DNA of 64,000 bases from Vicia villosa (Eukaryota > Streptophyta > Magnoliopsida > Fabales > Fabaceae), in the NCBI RefSeq assembly GCF_029867415.1, contig NC_081185.1, positions 122,330,920 to 122,394,919 on the forward strand, in the 5' to 3' direction. A program made the position numbers and the translations under genes. Shown piece by piece: positions 12,417 through 25,862 of this stretch; the first letter of the stretch is position 1; each line of letters begins with the position of its first letter. The notes beneath the pieces are model-generated. The model saw only the letters and a program-made list of their open reading frames with translations. It was not told the DNA's origin and made no database searches.

Positions 12417-14963
12417 ATGGGGTGCACTCACTCTATGTACAAGAAGAAGAAATCAACCATTCATGAAGTAGTTGTTTTAACTCCATCAATCAGAATTCCA
12501 GTGCAATCTGATCTTCAAAGATCACTCAAAGGGTTGGTTCCGAAGGATCTTGCTGATAAATTGTCTTCTCTAAGGAACCAGATTGTGTTGGTAGCAGAAG
12601 ATACTGGTTTGTTTGATCATATGAATTCTGTTATAGTTTTTTTTTTCTCTATGATATCATGATGAATGGAGAAACTAATTATTGATGTTTTGATTGTTTG
12701 AAAATTTGCATATTTGATTGTATAGATGGATCGGCTATAGCTGAATTGCGGCGAGCTTTGAATGAATACTTGTCTGTTCTCATTGGACTTACTAAAAAAG
12801 GTTCATAAATTTCTCCAAATAAAATTAATAATTTATTTTCTCGACGATCTTTTTTTATTTGTCAAATGAGTTATAATATTTGTATGTTGCAGAGTATGGT
12901 CTTGAAGGACTAATTGGATTCAAGTGGAAAAACTTCGAAGATGGAAGACAAGTATGGTTACTTGTAATATAATTCTTAATTTTTCATTTTTCATCATTGG
13001 TTTTGGAGTTTTTTTGAACATGTTAATGTTTGGTTTTGCAGGATAGTAGTATAGCAAATGTGTGGTTTGAGGTGTTATCTTCTGTTCACTTTATGGCTAT
13101 GCTGACATTATCTGAGGCTGATTCAATGATGATCCCGAAAGACAATTCAGATTCTGGATTCAGGGTTGTGTCTTCAGGTTTTGCGCAAATATATAAGCTT
13201 TTTAAACATCTAAATGCATGTTTGGAACGATAAAATCACGGTGACACTGTAATTTTGTTGAAACTACAAAACGTAGTTTTTATTGAAATTGCTCTGTCAC
13301 CGTGATTCTGATAAACTGGCGATGAATCCTATTAAAGGATCAACAAGTTGAACAATCGATCATTGTTGATTGTGCGTTTTTGTAATATCAGATAACAAGA
13401 GGGAAGCGGTTGATTTGTTAATCAAGGCATCAGGATACTTGGAGTTCTGTGTTAGGCAAATTCTTCCTCAAATATCATTTGAAACCAGGCATGACTTTCG
13501 CACAAATTTTATGTTTGAAATTACAAGAATTGAACACCTTATTTAGGAATTAACTTTAAAATTTGAACAATTTGCAGGAAAGTTTTGCCACATGATTTGC
13601 AGGAGGGTGTATTGGAGGCTATAGCTATTCAAGCACTAGGCCAGGTACTTGTTAATCAATCTCTAGATTTACTTATGGTAGCATTTAATTCTTTTAGAAT
13701 AGCAAAATAATAACTTATTTTGATGAGTTTTTAGGGAACTGAGATTCAGCTTGGTCTTGCTGTGGAGAGTCAAAAGGCTACTTTGTCTGTGAAGAGGAGG
13801 TTGGCATGTGAACAGCTCATTTACTTTACTCAGGTCTTTATTTCAATCTTTTGAGCATCAGTTCACAATGTTATTTATGCAATATATGCAATATTGAAGT
13901 CAGGGTCGTTATTGAAGACGTGCAAGGCAAATTGCCACAGAGCGTCTAAAATTTTTCATGTTTAAACCGTACTTAAATAGGGCTTCATAAATATCTCTGT
14001 GATTGTTAAAATATGGTTAAACAATGCCTTGTTTTGTTATGATTAAACCGTAACTACCTTACACAGAGCCTCCAAAAACTTGTAACGGTTTTGATTGAAC
14101 TGTTTCTCACTTTTATGAGCAGGCTTATCACTGCTTATCAGGATGTGACTTCAACCAAGGACATGGAAAGAAGCATCTCAGGTTCATCAAATGGAAATTC
14201 CTTGAATCCAAGGTTAGTAATGCTATCAACATTGATTTAGTACTTTCCACCAAATCATAAACTTTGAATATATCCAATAATATAAATGATCCGATTCTGA
14301 TCGCTGTTTTTTAATAATGCTGGCAGGCTGCAGCATACTACTACCATGGTCTGATCCTCGACAAGGGCAACGAACCGAGCTGTCACATTGTCGCCGTGTC
14401 TTGTTTTCTTGCTGCAGATGAACTTCTCGCAGAGAGCAAAAAGGCATGTTTGAGCTTTTGTCTTGCAGCTCCAGTTACAAGGTTGGTCATTTACTTAAAA
14501 CTGAACTTCAACTAAATTGCTAAGAAATAAATAAACTTTTATATATATTTTTTTAAAAGAACAAAATTTTATGTACACAATTATTTATCTATGTGAAGGG
14601 CTCCTCCTCCATGGGGTGTTATGAAAGTTCTACATCAGAAAATTCCTGAAGTTGCATCAAAGAAGTACCAAATGTATGGATACCTTTTAGAGCAAGAAAA
14701 GTAAGTATCTCTTTTTTTGTTTATGTTCTAACCAAACTAAGTTCATATAGAAATATAAATTTTGCATGCAAAACATGTCATTTTGTTAATGATGCAGGGG
14801 TCTCCAAGCATTGCCAGACCTACCTGAGTTTCAATTATCATTGCATCCAGATGACTATGAACTGCCTGAAGTTGATCCAGCATGGGATACTAAAAATTGG
14901 GAAACTTTAGGACAACCATTGAAAGAGCATCTTAGAGATAATGATGAGAATTCAACTGATTGA
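12417..14963 (+). CDS. BRO1-domain protein, BROX-like (11 exons)
   Basis: Exons by eye: 12417-12606, 12726-12800, 12893-12951, 13042-13177, 13392-13488, 13578-13644, 13735-13833, 14123-14212, 14327-14481, 14599-14700, 14798-14963; total 1236 nt, 411 aa, all phases consistent. The product matches plant BRO1-like proteins: GLIGFKWKNFED (about 95-107), VWFEVLSSVHFMAML (about 112-126), ALGQGTEIQLGLAVES, KATLSVKRRLACEQ, then AAAYYYHGLILDKG and APPPWGVMKVLHQKIPE. BRO1 domains bind ESCRT-III subunits and act on endosomal membranes. The N-terminus MGCTHS carries Gly2 and Cys3, a plausible N-myristoylation/palmitoylation signal, so peripheral membrane attachment is inferred. There is no C-terminal V-domain, as in BROX. 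Intron 5 has a GC donor. The gene appears intact. Confidence 0.92.
13489..13577 (+). other. GC-AG intron of the BRO1 gene
   Basis: The frame requires exon 5 to end ...ACCAG|GCATG, with the acceptor TTTGCAG before GAAAGTT. Only this junction restores the conserved 'ETR-KVLPHDL' stretch; no usable GT donor lies nearby. GC-AG introns are a known minority class spliced by the U2 machinery. Confidence 0.75.
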
Positions 14964-15239
14964 TTATACAGTTATTGTTATGGTTTTCTTTCTCTTCTAT
15001 TATTTGTAGTTCAATACCTGATTGGCTAATTAAAATTACCATAGAATTAATGGGGTCATTGTTCATTCACTTTATGACTCTAAAGTTCTAATACAAACAG
15101 TATGAGACATAGATTTATTGATTTAAATTGGATGATGCTTTTTATTGGGTGCTTTTGGTTTTCTAATGCCTGCTATAATGTTCAAATAAATATTTCAAGC
15201 TAATTAGAACATCTTTATTAGTAAAATTTCTTTTTAGAT

Positions 15240-17620
15240 AGTTGTGAGTCTCCAAATACTTGTGTTGCATAGCAATAGTCTTGAAGCACATGAATTAAGT
15301 TTTCTTCATTGTTCGGACACTAGTTGCAATTCCTAAATATAGTTGGGTTTCATTTATGGTGTTGAGAGTTAGCCTAGAGTCTCTCATGACACATAATCCA
15401 TATAAAAATTTAGATTCAGTTGAGACCTTTCCACTTCCAAGTGATATTCGAGTAAATATTTGTTTCCACGACTTCCGGATAAGAAGAAAGATAATTATAG
15501 ACATTACCCACATTATGTTTTTTGTCTTTACACTCCCCCATCTTAGCCTATCCATATCATCTCCAGGGAGAGGAGGCGGGATAGCCCACATACAACTGAC
15601 CAACCCAATAGTGAACCAGTTTTAAAGCAACTCTAAATTCCACTTTCCATCAACATTAACCATGTCTTTAACTGTGAAGGTGGTATCCAGAATAATATCT
15701 TTCTTGGCTAACTTGAAGAAAAGAGGTTGCTCAGTTGGAGTCCAACGATCCAACCAAAAATTAACCCTTCTGTCATCCCCAAGCTTCCACATAATATTGT
15801 TCTAAAATGTGTCCCATACATTTGCCCAAGCTTTTTATAAAGGGGAATCATTTGGCTTACTGATGATATTCTCCGAAAGGTTTTGCTTTTTGTCATACTT
15901 ATTGTTAACAACCTAATACTATAAATCATTAGGATTAGTCAATAAATTCTAAAGAATTTTTAACAGAAAAATATAATTCATTAACTGAGTTTGTTTGATG
16001 CCTAAGCCACCCTAACCCTTAGGCATACAACAAACCTCCCATTTGATCAGATGCGTCTGGCGGGTCGGCTCTGTGTCTCCCCAAATAAACCTTCTTTGTA
16101 ACTTTTTCAAAGCATGACAAATAGTGATGGAGATTTTAGCATACCACATATGAAGATAAGGGAAAGATATTAACACTGATTGACATAGCGTAATTCTTCA
16201 TGTCAAGCTTAAGCATTGATGCTTCCAACCACTTGGTCATCGTTGCACCTGTTCAGTTATATGTGGAAATATGTTCCTATAACATATACCATGGATAACC
16301 CTAATATAATTACCCAGACTCTAAACTTCTCTAAAACTTGTGTGCTGTATAATTTGTTACCGAAGTTGAGAATCTATATTTACTGATAAATAAACTTAAG
16401 TCTTTTTAGAATTAATCTTTAGACACGAGACTTAACATAATTGGTCCACACAATTCTTGATATGTTGGGACAATTCACAAGTTTAAAAAATACGTAAAAT
16501 ATATAATTACTTATTAACTTATTTGGCAATAAATCAATGAAAAAACCCAATTTATTAGTAAAACATGATAAAAACACTTATATGGATTTTTTCAATAGTG
16601 TATTCATTAAGTACAAGTAAAAAGTAACAAGAAAGCACCAAAACAAGACAAAAATACCTTCCAAAAACCAAGGCTCGCTTAGCCAATAACATAGCATCAC
16701 TAAGCGAGCAACAGAGGCAAAAGAATACTTCAGAGCCAAATAACTTCAAGGAAAAGAAAACAAAACTTAATTAGCACAATATCAGGCGTGCTAAATGAGC
16801 TATGGAAGTTCATGACTTAAGGTTAAGTTACTTCATGGCCAAGCAAGAGTTTTGCTCGCTAAGAGAGTTTGGAGGCACACTAAGCAAGGATAAGACAACA
16901 AAGACTACTTGAAGAATCTATATTTTATGATAAATAAACTTAAGTCTTCTTAGAATTAATCTTTTGACATGAGACTTAACACACTTGGTCCAGACAATTC
17001 TCGATGCAATAAGCTTTCTCTAGAATATCATCTGCAAAAAGGAGGTAAGAAACATGTGATCCCTAGCATTCTGCATGCATAGGCTTTCAATATCCTGCAT
17101 CAACCTAGTCAGCAATAATGTGTGATGGACAATTGATACATATAATATAAATACAAGGAGGGGGGTCACCTTGACGAATACCTCTGAAAGGAGCAAAGCT
17201 ATAAAGCTCGTCGTCATTCCACAAAATTTTGAAGGACGATGTCGATGACGAACTACAATGATAAGTTAAATGAATTAATTCTTCAAGAAACTTACTGTCC
17301 TGAAAACATTGGGTTACAAACATCTGATTTAACATGTCATGAGCTTTCTCTAGATCTACCTTTATCAATATAATCATAACCTTTTGGCTTTTCATTCTCT
17401 TCATCGAATGGACCATCTCTTGGGCTATAATAGTATTATGATGTATATTTCTCCCTAGGATAAAGCAAGAATGATTTGGAGAAATGATATTATTTAGGAG
17501 AGGATTTACACAACTCACCATAATTTTAGCAACAAGACGAAATTGTGTGAGAAACTCTGGTTGCTCTATTTTTCGAATAAGCACAAGAAGAGTATTATTT
17601 TCCAAACCAAATAAAGAAGG
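15240..17620 (-). pseudogene. LINE (L1-type) retrotransposon remnant
   Basis: Read on the minus strand the order is that of a plant LINE ORF2. Reverse transcriptase lies at about 17,605-17,100 (ILIKVDLEKAHDMLN, then FRGIRQGDPPP). RT thumb/linker traces lie at 16,280-15,950 (RRFIWGDT-like, GGLGIKQTQLMN). A W-rich spacer lies at 15,929-15,708. The zinc-binding zf-RVT-like domain lies at 15,603-15,300 (KSWKQIF, KVSTESKFLYGLCVMRDSRLTLN). The YxDD box is not recognisable. Stops, frameshifts and an inserted LTR fragment (16,461-16,913) show it is dead. Confidence 0.8.
16461..16913 (+). repeat. Second, truncated copy of the TGTTGGGAC LTR
   Basis: Aligns with the first ~440 bp of the LTR at 8,372 and stops abruptly at 'aagactacttg' (8,813 in the other copy). 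It is inserted in the minus-strand LINE and flanked by two ~92-bp direct copies of LINE sequence (about 16,367-16,460 and 16,914-17,005), far longer than a normal LTR-element target duplication. Confidence 0.7.
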
Positions 17621-18129
17621 ATCACTCTAAACCATACTCACAAAATATTCTAAGGATGATGTTATAATATCCCAACAGTGCTGGTAAAAAAGAACCGAGA
17701 ACCCATCTTCACATGGGGTTTTACGAGGATCTATATCAAAAATAGCCTTCTTGATCTCTATACGAGGCTAAACAGCGCGCAAACTTACTTGATGGTCCTC
17801 CAAGTAAGCAGGATAAGACAAAAAAGAAAATATGGGCTCCCTGATCTCATGGACTTCTTTAAAAAGCTAAAAAATGCCAATTTTGAACTAGATTTTATCT
17901 TACATAAAGAAGACTTCTCCTCATTTTAAAATACACTAGTTTTTTGAATAAAAAATTTCTACTATTTTTTTCTCGCATTCTTTTATAAAGTTCTTTTTCA
18001 CTAGATTAGCCTTAGTGCCAAAAGAGTGAAAATTTTCGTCTGAGAGTTGTGTTGTACTGGTGTTATTTGGTAATTGCTAATTCAAAAACATAGTTCTCTT
18101 GTGATCTCTTTCTAATAAATTTAAAGGTT
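17621..18129. other. Unassigned noncoding DNA upstream of the LINE RT
   Basis: Possibly part of the minus-strand LINE upstream of its RT, but no endonuclease motif can be read. Nothing else recognised. Confidence 0.3.
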
Positions 18130-19372
18130 GCAAGATAAATTTGTAAAAAGCTTGAATGAAGGTTATTGAGTTGAGCCTATGTAAAATATATGCTTGAGTT
18201 CATTAAGCTGAGTCTATGTAAAAGCCCTAGTTGTTTATAGAAGATTTTATTGATCAAGTGATTCTAAATACAAGAAAGAGGTGAATTTTGATATTTTAAA
18301 ATTCCAAAAAATTGGTTTGTAAATCTTTTTATTTTGAAAACCTCTATGTTTGATGATAAAATAAGAAAGTAGAGAAGAAGCAACAAAATAATAGAAAAGA
18401 GATGAGATAGAGAAGTAAGCAATGAAATTAAAATAAAAAGCATAAAACATAATTGATAAGGGATAGAAAAACCACACTAGATAATTATCTTGGTTCAACT
18501 CAAACCAATGGACCTACTTCTGTCCTTAAGAGATTCCCCTTGAGATTTCCACTAAAATAATCTTTGAGCTTTTGCACAGGATTAATCCAACAACCTCACA
18601 AAATAACTTAAAGTGTTTACACAAGCTTAGATCAAGAACCTTGCAATAAAACTTGGAGCTTTTACACAAACTCAACTCAAGAATATTTAAACAATTAGAG
18701 CTTTTACAGGGGGATTAGATCAAGAAACTTAAGCAACCGAAGATTTTACACAGACTTATATTAATAACCTTCAACCCGAGATTTTGATAGATTTATTGCA
18801 AACTTTAAAGAGATTACAAATAAATCATAAGATAACAATGCCCTTAAATTAACACTTTCAGCACAACACCAGTACAACAACAACTTTTAAAAGAAAATTT
18901 TTCTATTCTTCAAAAAAAAATCACTCCCTTGACATTAAGGCAACTCTAGTTAAAAAAATATAAAAGAAAATGAGAGAAAAATGATAGTAAAAAGTTTATA
19001 TTCATAAAATTGGTTTATTTTGAAATAAAAAACCTCATTTATATAGGAAAAAAATTGGCTCAAAAAGGAAATAATCCATGAGATTTTTTAATGAGCTAAC
19101 TGATTTAAAATATGTATTAATCGACTAACCAAGATAAAATAGGAAAGTTTGATTTTCTACACTAATTAATTGATTACTAACCTCCTTAATCGATTATGAG
19201 GCATTACACTTTGATTTAATCGATTAGAATAACCTATATATCAATTAGCCAGTGCATTTTTACATTCCTAATTGATTATATAAGCTTCTAATCAATAAGT
19301 GCTTACTGTATTGGTTTTAAGAGTTTTAACATATATAATAGAATAAAAGTTTGCAATACTTTGTGATTGAGT

Positions 19373-19415
<43 letters not shown>

Positions 19416-20165
19416 TGCATTGTCTTAGTACCTTAAGACTTACTCTTGTTCCTTTCACAATTTACTGACCAAAACTAGGGAAAACCCTAAGTGTATGACC
19501 GAGAAAGCTTTCACACTTACATATATTTCACAACTTCAAGACTGCAAGTTCATTTGCTTGATGAAACTATATCTATCACTTTCAATTGGATATTGACACT
19601 TTGGACTAATGAGGTATGTGTTATCTCTTTTTTGTTAAGATGTCATCATCATAAACCTTTGGAAGAGTTGTAGTAATCAAAATCATGTAACAATTGTCAT
19701 TAACACAACCATTTGACAATTTTTATCATCAAAACCTTTTGAAAATATTACCTATGCACCACATAGAACCATGGGTTTGTGAGTTAATCCTGTGAAAAAG
19801 CTCAAGTTGTTTGTAAAGTTTTTTTGGGTTGATCCTATATAAAAGCTCAATATGGTTTTTATGAAAATCTCAAGGGAAAACCCTTGGGACCGGAGTAAGC
19901 CAAGTGTTTTAGGCTGAACTAGGATAAATATCTAGTGTGATATTTTTATCCCTAATCTCTTTTATTTATGTTATTTATCTTTTCCGCTTCTTATTTCTCT
20001 GACTCTTATCTTCTATTTTGTTTTTGTTGTTTTATCTCTATCTATTTATCTCTTATGACATAAATGATTTAAAATCAAAGTGTTTTTATAAACCAATTTT
20101 TTAGAAATTTGAATATCACAATTTATCCCCTTGATTGCTTGGAGTCACTTGATAAACAATATTGT
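18130..20165. repeat. Inverted-repeat element of unknown class
   Basis: The left arm (about 18,225-18,650) and the right arm (about 19,745-20,165) are diverged reverse complements. 'aaccacactagataattatc' on the left pairs with 'gataaatatctagtgtgat' on the right, and the motif 'cccttgagattt' recurs. The interior is AT-rich with repeated AATCGATTA-type motifs (19,070-19,310) and a (GT)n tract. No ORF of note. Possibly a fold-back element or two opposed copies of one legume repeat. Confidence 0.5.
19375..19412. repeat. (GT)n microsatellite
   Basis: About 19 uninterrupted GT dinucleotides. Confidence 0.95.
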
Positions 20166-20560
20166 CTGACTTATAGGTAAGGGAGACAAGGCAAATTTTT
20201 AGGCATAATTGGTGTGGTAAAACTCTGGCAGAGTATCTTCGAATTGTTACAAAGCTCTTTTGTAACATGAAGACAATGGTGAGCTTCTCCATTATTTAAG
20301 ATTGTTGGTAAAAGATGTGATTATCTATGATGATGCAATGTACAATAGAGTATGGTGTCTTGGAGATGATGGTCAAGTAACTCTACAAAATGCATATATC
20401 CACAAATATGGTATGCCTTAGGTTATCCTTTAGGGAAATATGATTTGGAACATGGACTTCCCTCCATCAAAATCATTTTTATTTTGGAGGCTTATACATG
20501 ATAAGCTTCCTACAAATGATAGGCTCGCTCATAGAGGTGTGCACATGACCATGTCGTGGC
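20166..20560 (+). pseudogene. LINE zf-RVT fragment
   Basis: Plus-strand translation gives LLVKDVIIYDDAMYNRVWCL, VTLQNAYIHKYG and then NMDFPPSKSFLFWRLIHDKL with PTNDRLAHRG. This is the characteristic plant LINE zinc-binding RT-associated segment ('DIPPSKSFLVWRLMHDKLPTDDNL..RG'). It breaks off at about 20,560 where LTR-like sequence begins. A relic in the opposite orientation to the 15-17 kb LINE. Confidence 0.7.
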
Positions 20561-20589
20561 GGGAAAAATATTCGAGCGTAAGGAACACT

Positions 20590-21780
20590 CGAAATACAAC
20601 AGAGTCGCCACCAATCTTAATTTATTTCAAGAGGAAATGGAAAATATCGAATAAAACCCACGAAAGAAAAGAAAATGGTCGTCGCAACCAATAGCAGGTT
20701 CAGGACTCGGTTATGCAAGGGGAAGGTATTACCACCTCTCACATTCGTTATTCTAAACGCGACCCATTTAGTTAACTTAGGGAATGAGTGTTAGCGTGAT
20801 GTTTGCATTCTTCTATTTATTAATCGAGAAAAGAAAAAGAAATGGTTTTTAGGTTTTTTATCATTGGGCTTGCCGAAATTTTAGAGTCTCGTGCTTATGT
20901 ACCCTCATGGTGTAATGAGGAAATCAGAGCTTCGTAGTTCGGGTAGATAAATTTTTTTGGGTTTGTTGATATTAGCGAGAGATATTTGATCGCTTTCAAA
21001 TGGAAAAAATTGCTTCCTAGGACATAAATAATTGAACATTTGCATCACTTCAAGAATGGATGACTGAATCTAGATCATGTAGATTCTAGCCATCATCGCA
21101 TTCGAGTGGAAAACGTTTGATCTTCACATCTGGAAGCATTGTTTGCATCTTCGTGAAATAGACTAAGTGTCTCTCATTTATGAAAATTTTTTCGAAGAGA
21201 AAAGCCAAGAGCCCAAAAGGTTTGAATGAGTTGAAGTTATTTTATAGGATACTAGTTTCAAATGGCTGAGATATGCTTCTCGTATTCAAACAGTTAAAGA
21301 AAGGTTGGATATGCTTCCACTTCTTATAAATAGAGACACTTGAGAAGTAGAAAATATGCGAAAATTACAATATACACATCCATTTTTCCACCATTTCAAT
21401 TATTCCAAAAAACATCTTTTACTTCATTAATGCTTGAGTGAAGTGTAGAAAACATTTTTCTCTAACCTATTATCAAAAGATATGTTTAGTGTATTTATGC
21501 AATTCACATTAAGGAATTAAAAGTATACTAAAGGGAATTCATTGTTAATCTCAATTGCATCCAATATACTATAATTGGTGGGGGCGAATTAATCCTAAGT
21601 GTTAGTTTGAATTTCACACGCTTTGAATTTTCGACTACAATCTTCATTAATACCTTCTTTGTTCTAGTGTTGCCACATATCCACCAACAACCACAAATAT
21701 CCAACAAAACAGACCTCATTGTATCTGATGCTCGCATTATAAATCTGAGAAGGATCTGACATCTAGATTAGAGTGTCACG
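20590..21780 (-). mobile_element. Tat/Ogre-type LTR remnant, minus orientation
   Basis: 'cagagtcgccacc' at about 20,599 is the reverse complement of GGTGGCGACTCTG, the sequence at the LTR end/PBS of Tat/Ogre-like elements (compare 45,180-45,260). The neighbouring 'gcaaggggaaggtattacc' resembles, in reverse, the conserved 'ggtgc...ccttccccttgc' block of these LTRs. The right end is uncertain; the rest is noncoding. Confidence 0.45.
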
Positions 21781-21974
21781 CGTCTGCTGCTGCTGCAAAA
21801 AAACATAATTTAAATCTGAGTTTTTAAGAATTTGAAATCTTGACAGTTCCTACAAATCTAAAGGCTTGATCAAACGAAAATTCCAAGCCTAGGAATCTAC
21901 AAACCAATCGCCCATGTTATAAACTTTATCATTCCTGTTCTGGGACAATAGATATAAATCAAATAAAGTTTTTT

Positions 21975-23465
<1,491 letters not shown>

Positions 23466-23768
23466 TATATATATATATATAGTAAAGCAAAAGGAAAAAT
23501 CAAAATTATATTGTTGTATTATCTTTTATTAAATCAACTAGTTATGTATTTGTACTATCTTTAATTAAATCAACTACTCATGTATTTGTCTTGTAGTGAA
23601 GCTGTCTTAATGACCCATACTGTCAGTCTGTATTTTGGACAGTCAAATACGCATGCTTTCGTCTAGTCACATCAAGTCAGGCGTTGATCAGTGTGCTTGC
23701 ATTTATCATTCAATTTAGGCGTGCTTGTAAACAGTACGCAAAAATACTCCTTTTCTACCCACAACTAT

Positions 23769-23776
23769 TATAAATT
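23769..23776 (+). promoter_or_regulatory. TATA box of the MULE-2 gene
   Basis: TATAAATT in a GC-richer local context. It is 26 nt upstream of the ATG at 23,795 but 74 nt upstream of the ATG at 23,843. A start site ~30 nt downstream would exclude the first ATG, so 23,843 is preferred. Confidence 0.55.
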
Positions 23777-23842
23777 AGGGGTTCCTAGGGTTGAATGCAT
23801 ACACAGAAACACAAACACCATACACCAAACACAAACACAACA

Positions 23843-24214
23843 ATGAAAGCTCGCATTAGGCTAGACGGATCGCACCGGAAATTAGAGCTCCCGCCACCAA
23901 AGAAACGTCTCGACTATGAACCAGATTACCCCAAAAGGAGCGGGCATGTCATATACTCTGCAGTGAAACCCCCCATGCCTGTAATGTTTTGGAATATCAA
24001 TTCCATGGCCCAATTGAAGAGGACTCTCCTGAGGTTTTTGGAAGGGGAGTACGAACCCGACGAAGAGATAAGAAGTATCAAGAGGCTTAGAACAAGGGGC
24101 GGTGTTGTCATCGGAGAAAGGGAACGTTGGTGGGAGAATGTGGAATACGACGTGAATTGCACTCGAATGATGCATGGAACAGATGACATTGTTTTAACCG
24201 TTGTAATTTCTTAG
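23843..24214 (+). CDS. orfC: small MULE-2 protein, possibly related to the MULE-1 N-terminal domain
   Basis: 123 aa, the only gene in MULE-2. Basic, proline-rich N-terminus (LPPPKKR around residues 17-23), then a compact domain: MAQLKRTLLRFLEGE, EEIRSIKRLRTRGG, RERWWENVEYDVNCTRMM and a C-terminal DDIVLTVVIS. The order 'helix - basic YR-like strand - D(V) near M(F) - hydrophobic strand at the C-terminus' parallels orfA, orfB and the transposase N-terminus of MULE-1, but identity is low and the relation is an inference. No DNA-binding or catalytic motif is visible. The reading frame is intact and well placed behind a TATA box, so it may still be expressed. Function unknown. Confidence 0.6.
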   Translation: MKARIRLDGSHRKLELPPPKKRLDYEPDYPKRSGHVIYSAVKPPMPVMFWNINSMAQLKRTLLRFLEGEYEPDEEIRSIKRLRTRGGVVIGERERWWENVEYDVNCTRMMHGTDDIVLTVVIS

Positions 24215-24529
24215 ATGTTTATGCTTTCTTATTTTCTGTTAGAGACTTTCAATGTACCTTTTAATTAATGAATGAATGTTTTCTATCAAAATCTTTTTTT
24301 CCGTGACAACAATCCGGTTAAGTTCATGAAGTGAATATACCAAAAATTATTTTTAATCGGCGGTTTCACAGCAGAGAAAACCGCCAGTTAACTCTCTTAA
24401 GAATCGACAAGTCATCCAGGCCAGCAAATATGGAAGTAAATGTGAGAAACTGCTGAGAAAATGTGTGGAAAAAATATCCTAACGCATAGTTTTTTTTTTA
24501 TTTAAAAAAATATTTTAAAAAAACAAATA

Positions 24530-24924
24530 TATACACCATCAAATTCTATTTTACACATCATCTATTTATATGTCATTTAATTTAAGTATTGTTATATTAA
24601 ATAACTATATATAAAATAAAAAGAAATATTATATATAAAAATTTTAAAAAAAAAAGAAAAAAGAAAACTAAAAAAAAAATTTAAAAAAATTACGAAAATC
24701 CACGTGGAATTATAAAAAAATAAAATAATAAAATAAACGCCACGTATGCAACATATGCACAATCAACATTTTTTTATTGTCCATGTAAGCATTTTTTGCA
24801 CAAAAAAATGGAACAGGGTCTCTAATGATGATAATATATTTTGTGAGGTCTGTTACAAAAAAAAAAATTTAAGGGGGGAAATCAAAACACGCCTATATGG
24901 CAGGGGGTAAAAGGTCTTTAACCT
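24530..24924. repeat. Right TIR of MULE-2
   Basis: Reverse complement of the left TIR with scattered substitutions and indels in A/T runs. It also retains the CCACGTGG core (about 24,699-24,707). Confidence 0.85.
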
Positions 24925-24933
24925 AAGTTTTTT

Positions 24934-25428
24934 TAACGCATTATCGGCGCACCAGACATATCGTTTCAAAAGTAAATAGATTTGTCATTACCTAACACCT
25001 ACTTTGACAGGTTTCCGAACCAATTTGTTTCTCCATCTTCAACAAAATAACTAAGGAGACGATATTTTTCACCATAAAGAATTTGAAGCATTTGTTTCTA
25101 AACCGGACAGACCAAAATGTTAATGATAAACATCTCCATATCTAATATGATACATTTGGACCAAACGTTGTTATGTTCGTTAAATATTCGCCATCGCCAT
25201 TTATTTAACAACAAAAAATTGAACAAGATCGGGTTTTTTTTACTCTGAGCCTCTTTCATTTGGTTTCAATTTAACAAGGATAGAGTTTTTCATATTATAT
25301 TAATATAGGTATAAAAGTGATTTTATCCCATAAAATAAGCATAAACGTGATTAAACTAGTTAGACTATGTACAATGGTTCATGGATTCAACATCCTCCTT
25401 TTTTACTTTTTACACTCCACACCATCTG
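24934..25428. other. Noncoding intergenic DNA
   Basis: No recognisable gene or repeat structure. The segment 'ataagcataaacgtgatt' recurs near 27,650, so it is probably part of a dispersed repeat. Confidence 0.35.
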
Positions 25429-25862
25429 TTGGATAAATAAATCCAGTGTCACCTTTAGGGATTCGAATGGACTTAACATCCCAACCTATGGCGCCTAGAG
25501 AGAGCTTACAAACCTCGCTTTAGGTGCAGCCCCTAAGAGCTCATACTATAATGAAATAAAGTTAACTAACAGCAGTTGCTTTTAGCGCAGTGGTAAGCGC
25601 TTGATTCTACAAGTGGTATTAGAGCATGGTCATGGGTTCAAATCCCCCCGACTGACACTGGGGGGATTGTTGGATAAATAAATCCAGCGTCACCTCTAGG
25701 GATTCGAATGTGCTTAACATTCCAACCCATGATGCCTAGAGAGAGCCTACAAACCTCGCTTTAGGTGCAGCCCCTAAGGGATCATACTATAAGGAAATAA
25801 AGTTGCACCCTCACTAACAACAATTGCTTTTAGCGCGGTGGTAGGCGCTTGATCTTACATTA
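25429..25862 (+). repeat. Tandem SINE-like repeat (two units, ~240-bp period)
   Basis: Unit 1 starts 'tgttggataaataaatcca' at 25,429 and unit 2 at 25,669; they align over ~190 bp with a few percent divergence. Each ends in a tRNA-like head: TAGCGCAGTGGTAAGCG (A-box-like), with GGTTCAAATCC (B-box) retained in unit 1 at about 25,639. The second unit lacks the B-box part. Consistent with a tRNA-derived SINE duplicated in tandem. Confidence 0.55.

Noticed and set aside
23882..24189. Two minus-strand open frames inside the MULE-2 gene
   Set aside because: Shadows of orfC. The TATA box and start context support only the plus strand.
25576..25660. Functional tRNA gene
   Set aside because: Only A- and B-box-like motifs match; no acceptor stem or anticodon arm of a normal tRNA can be drawn, and the segment sits in a repeat.
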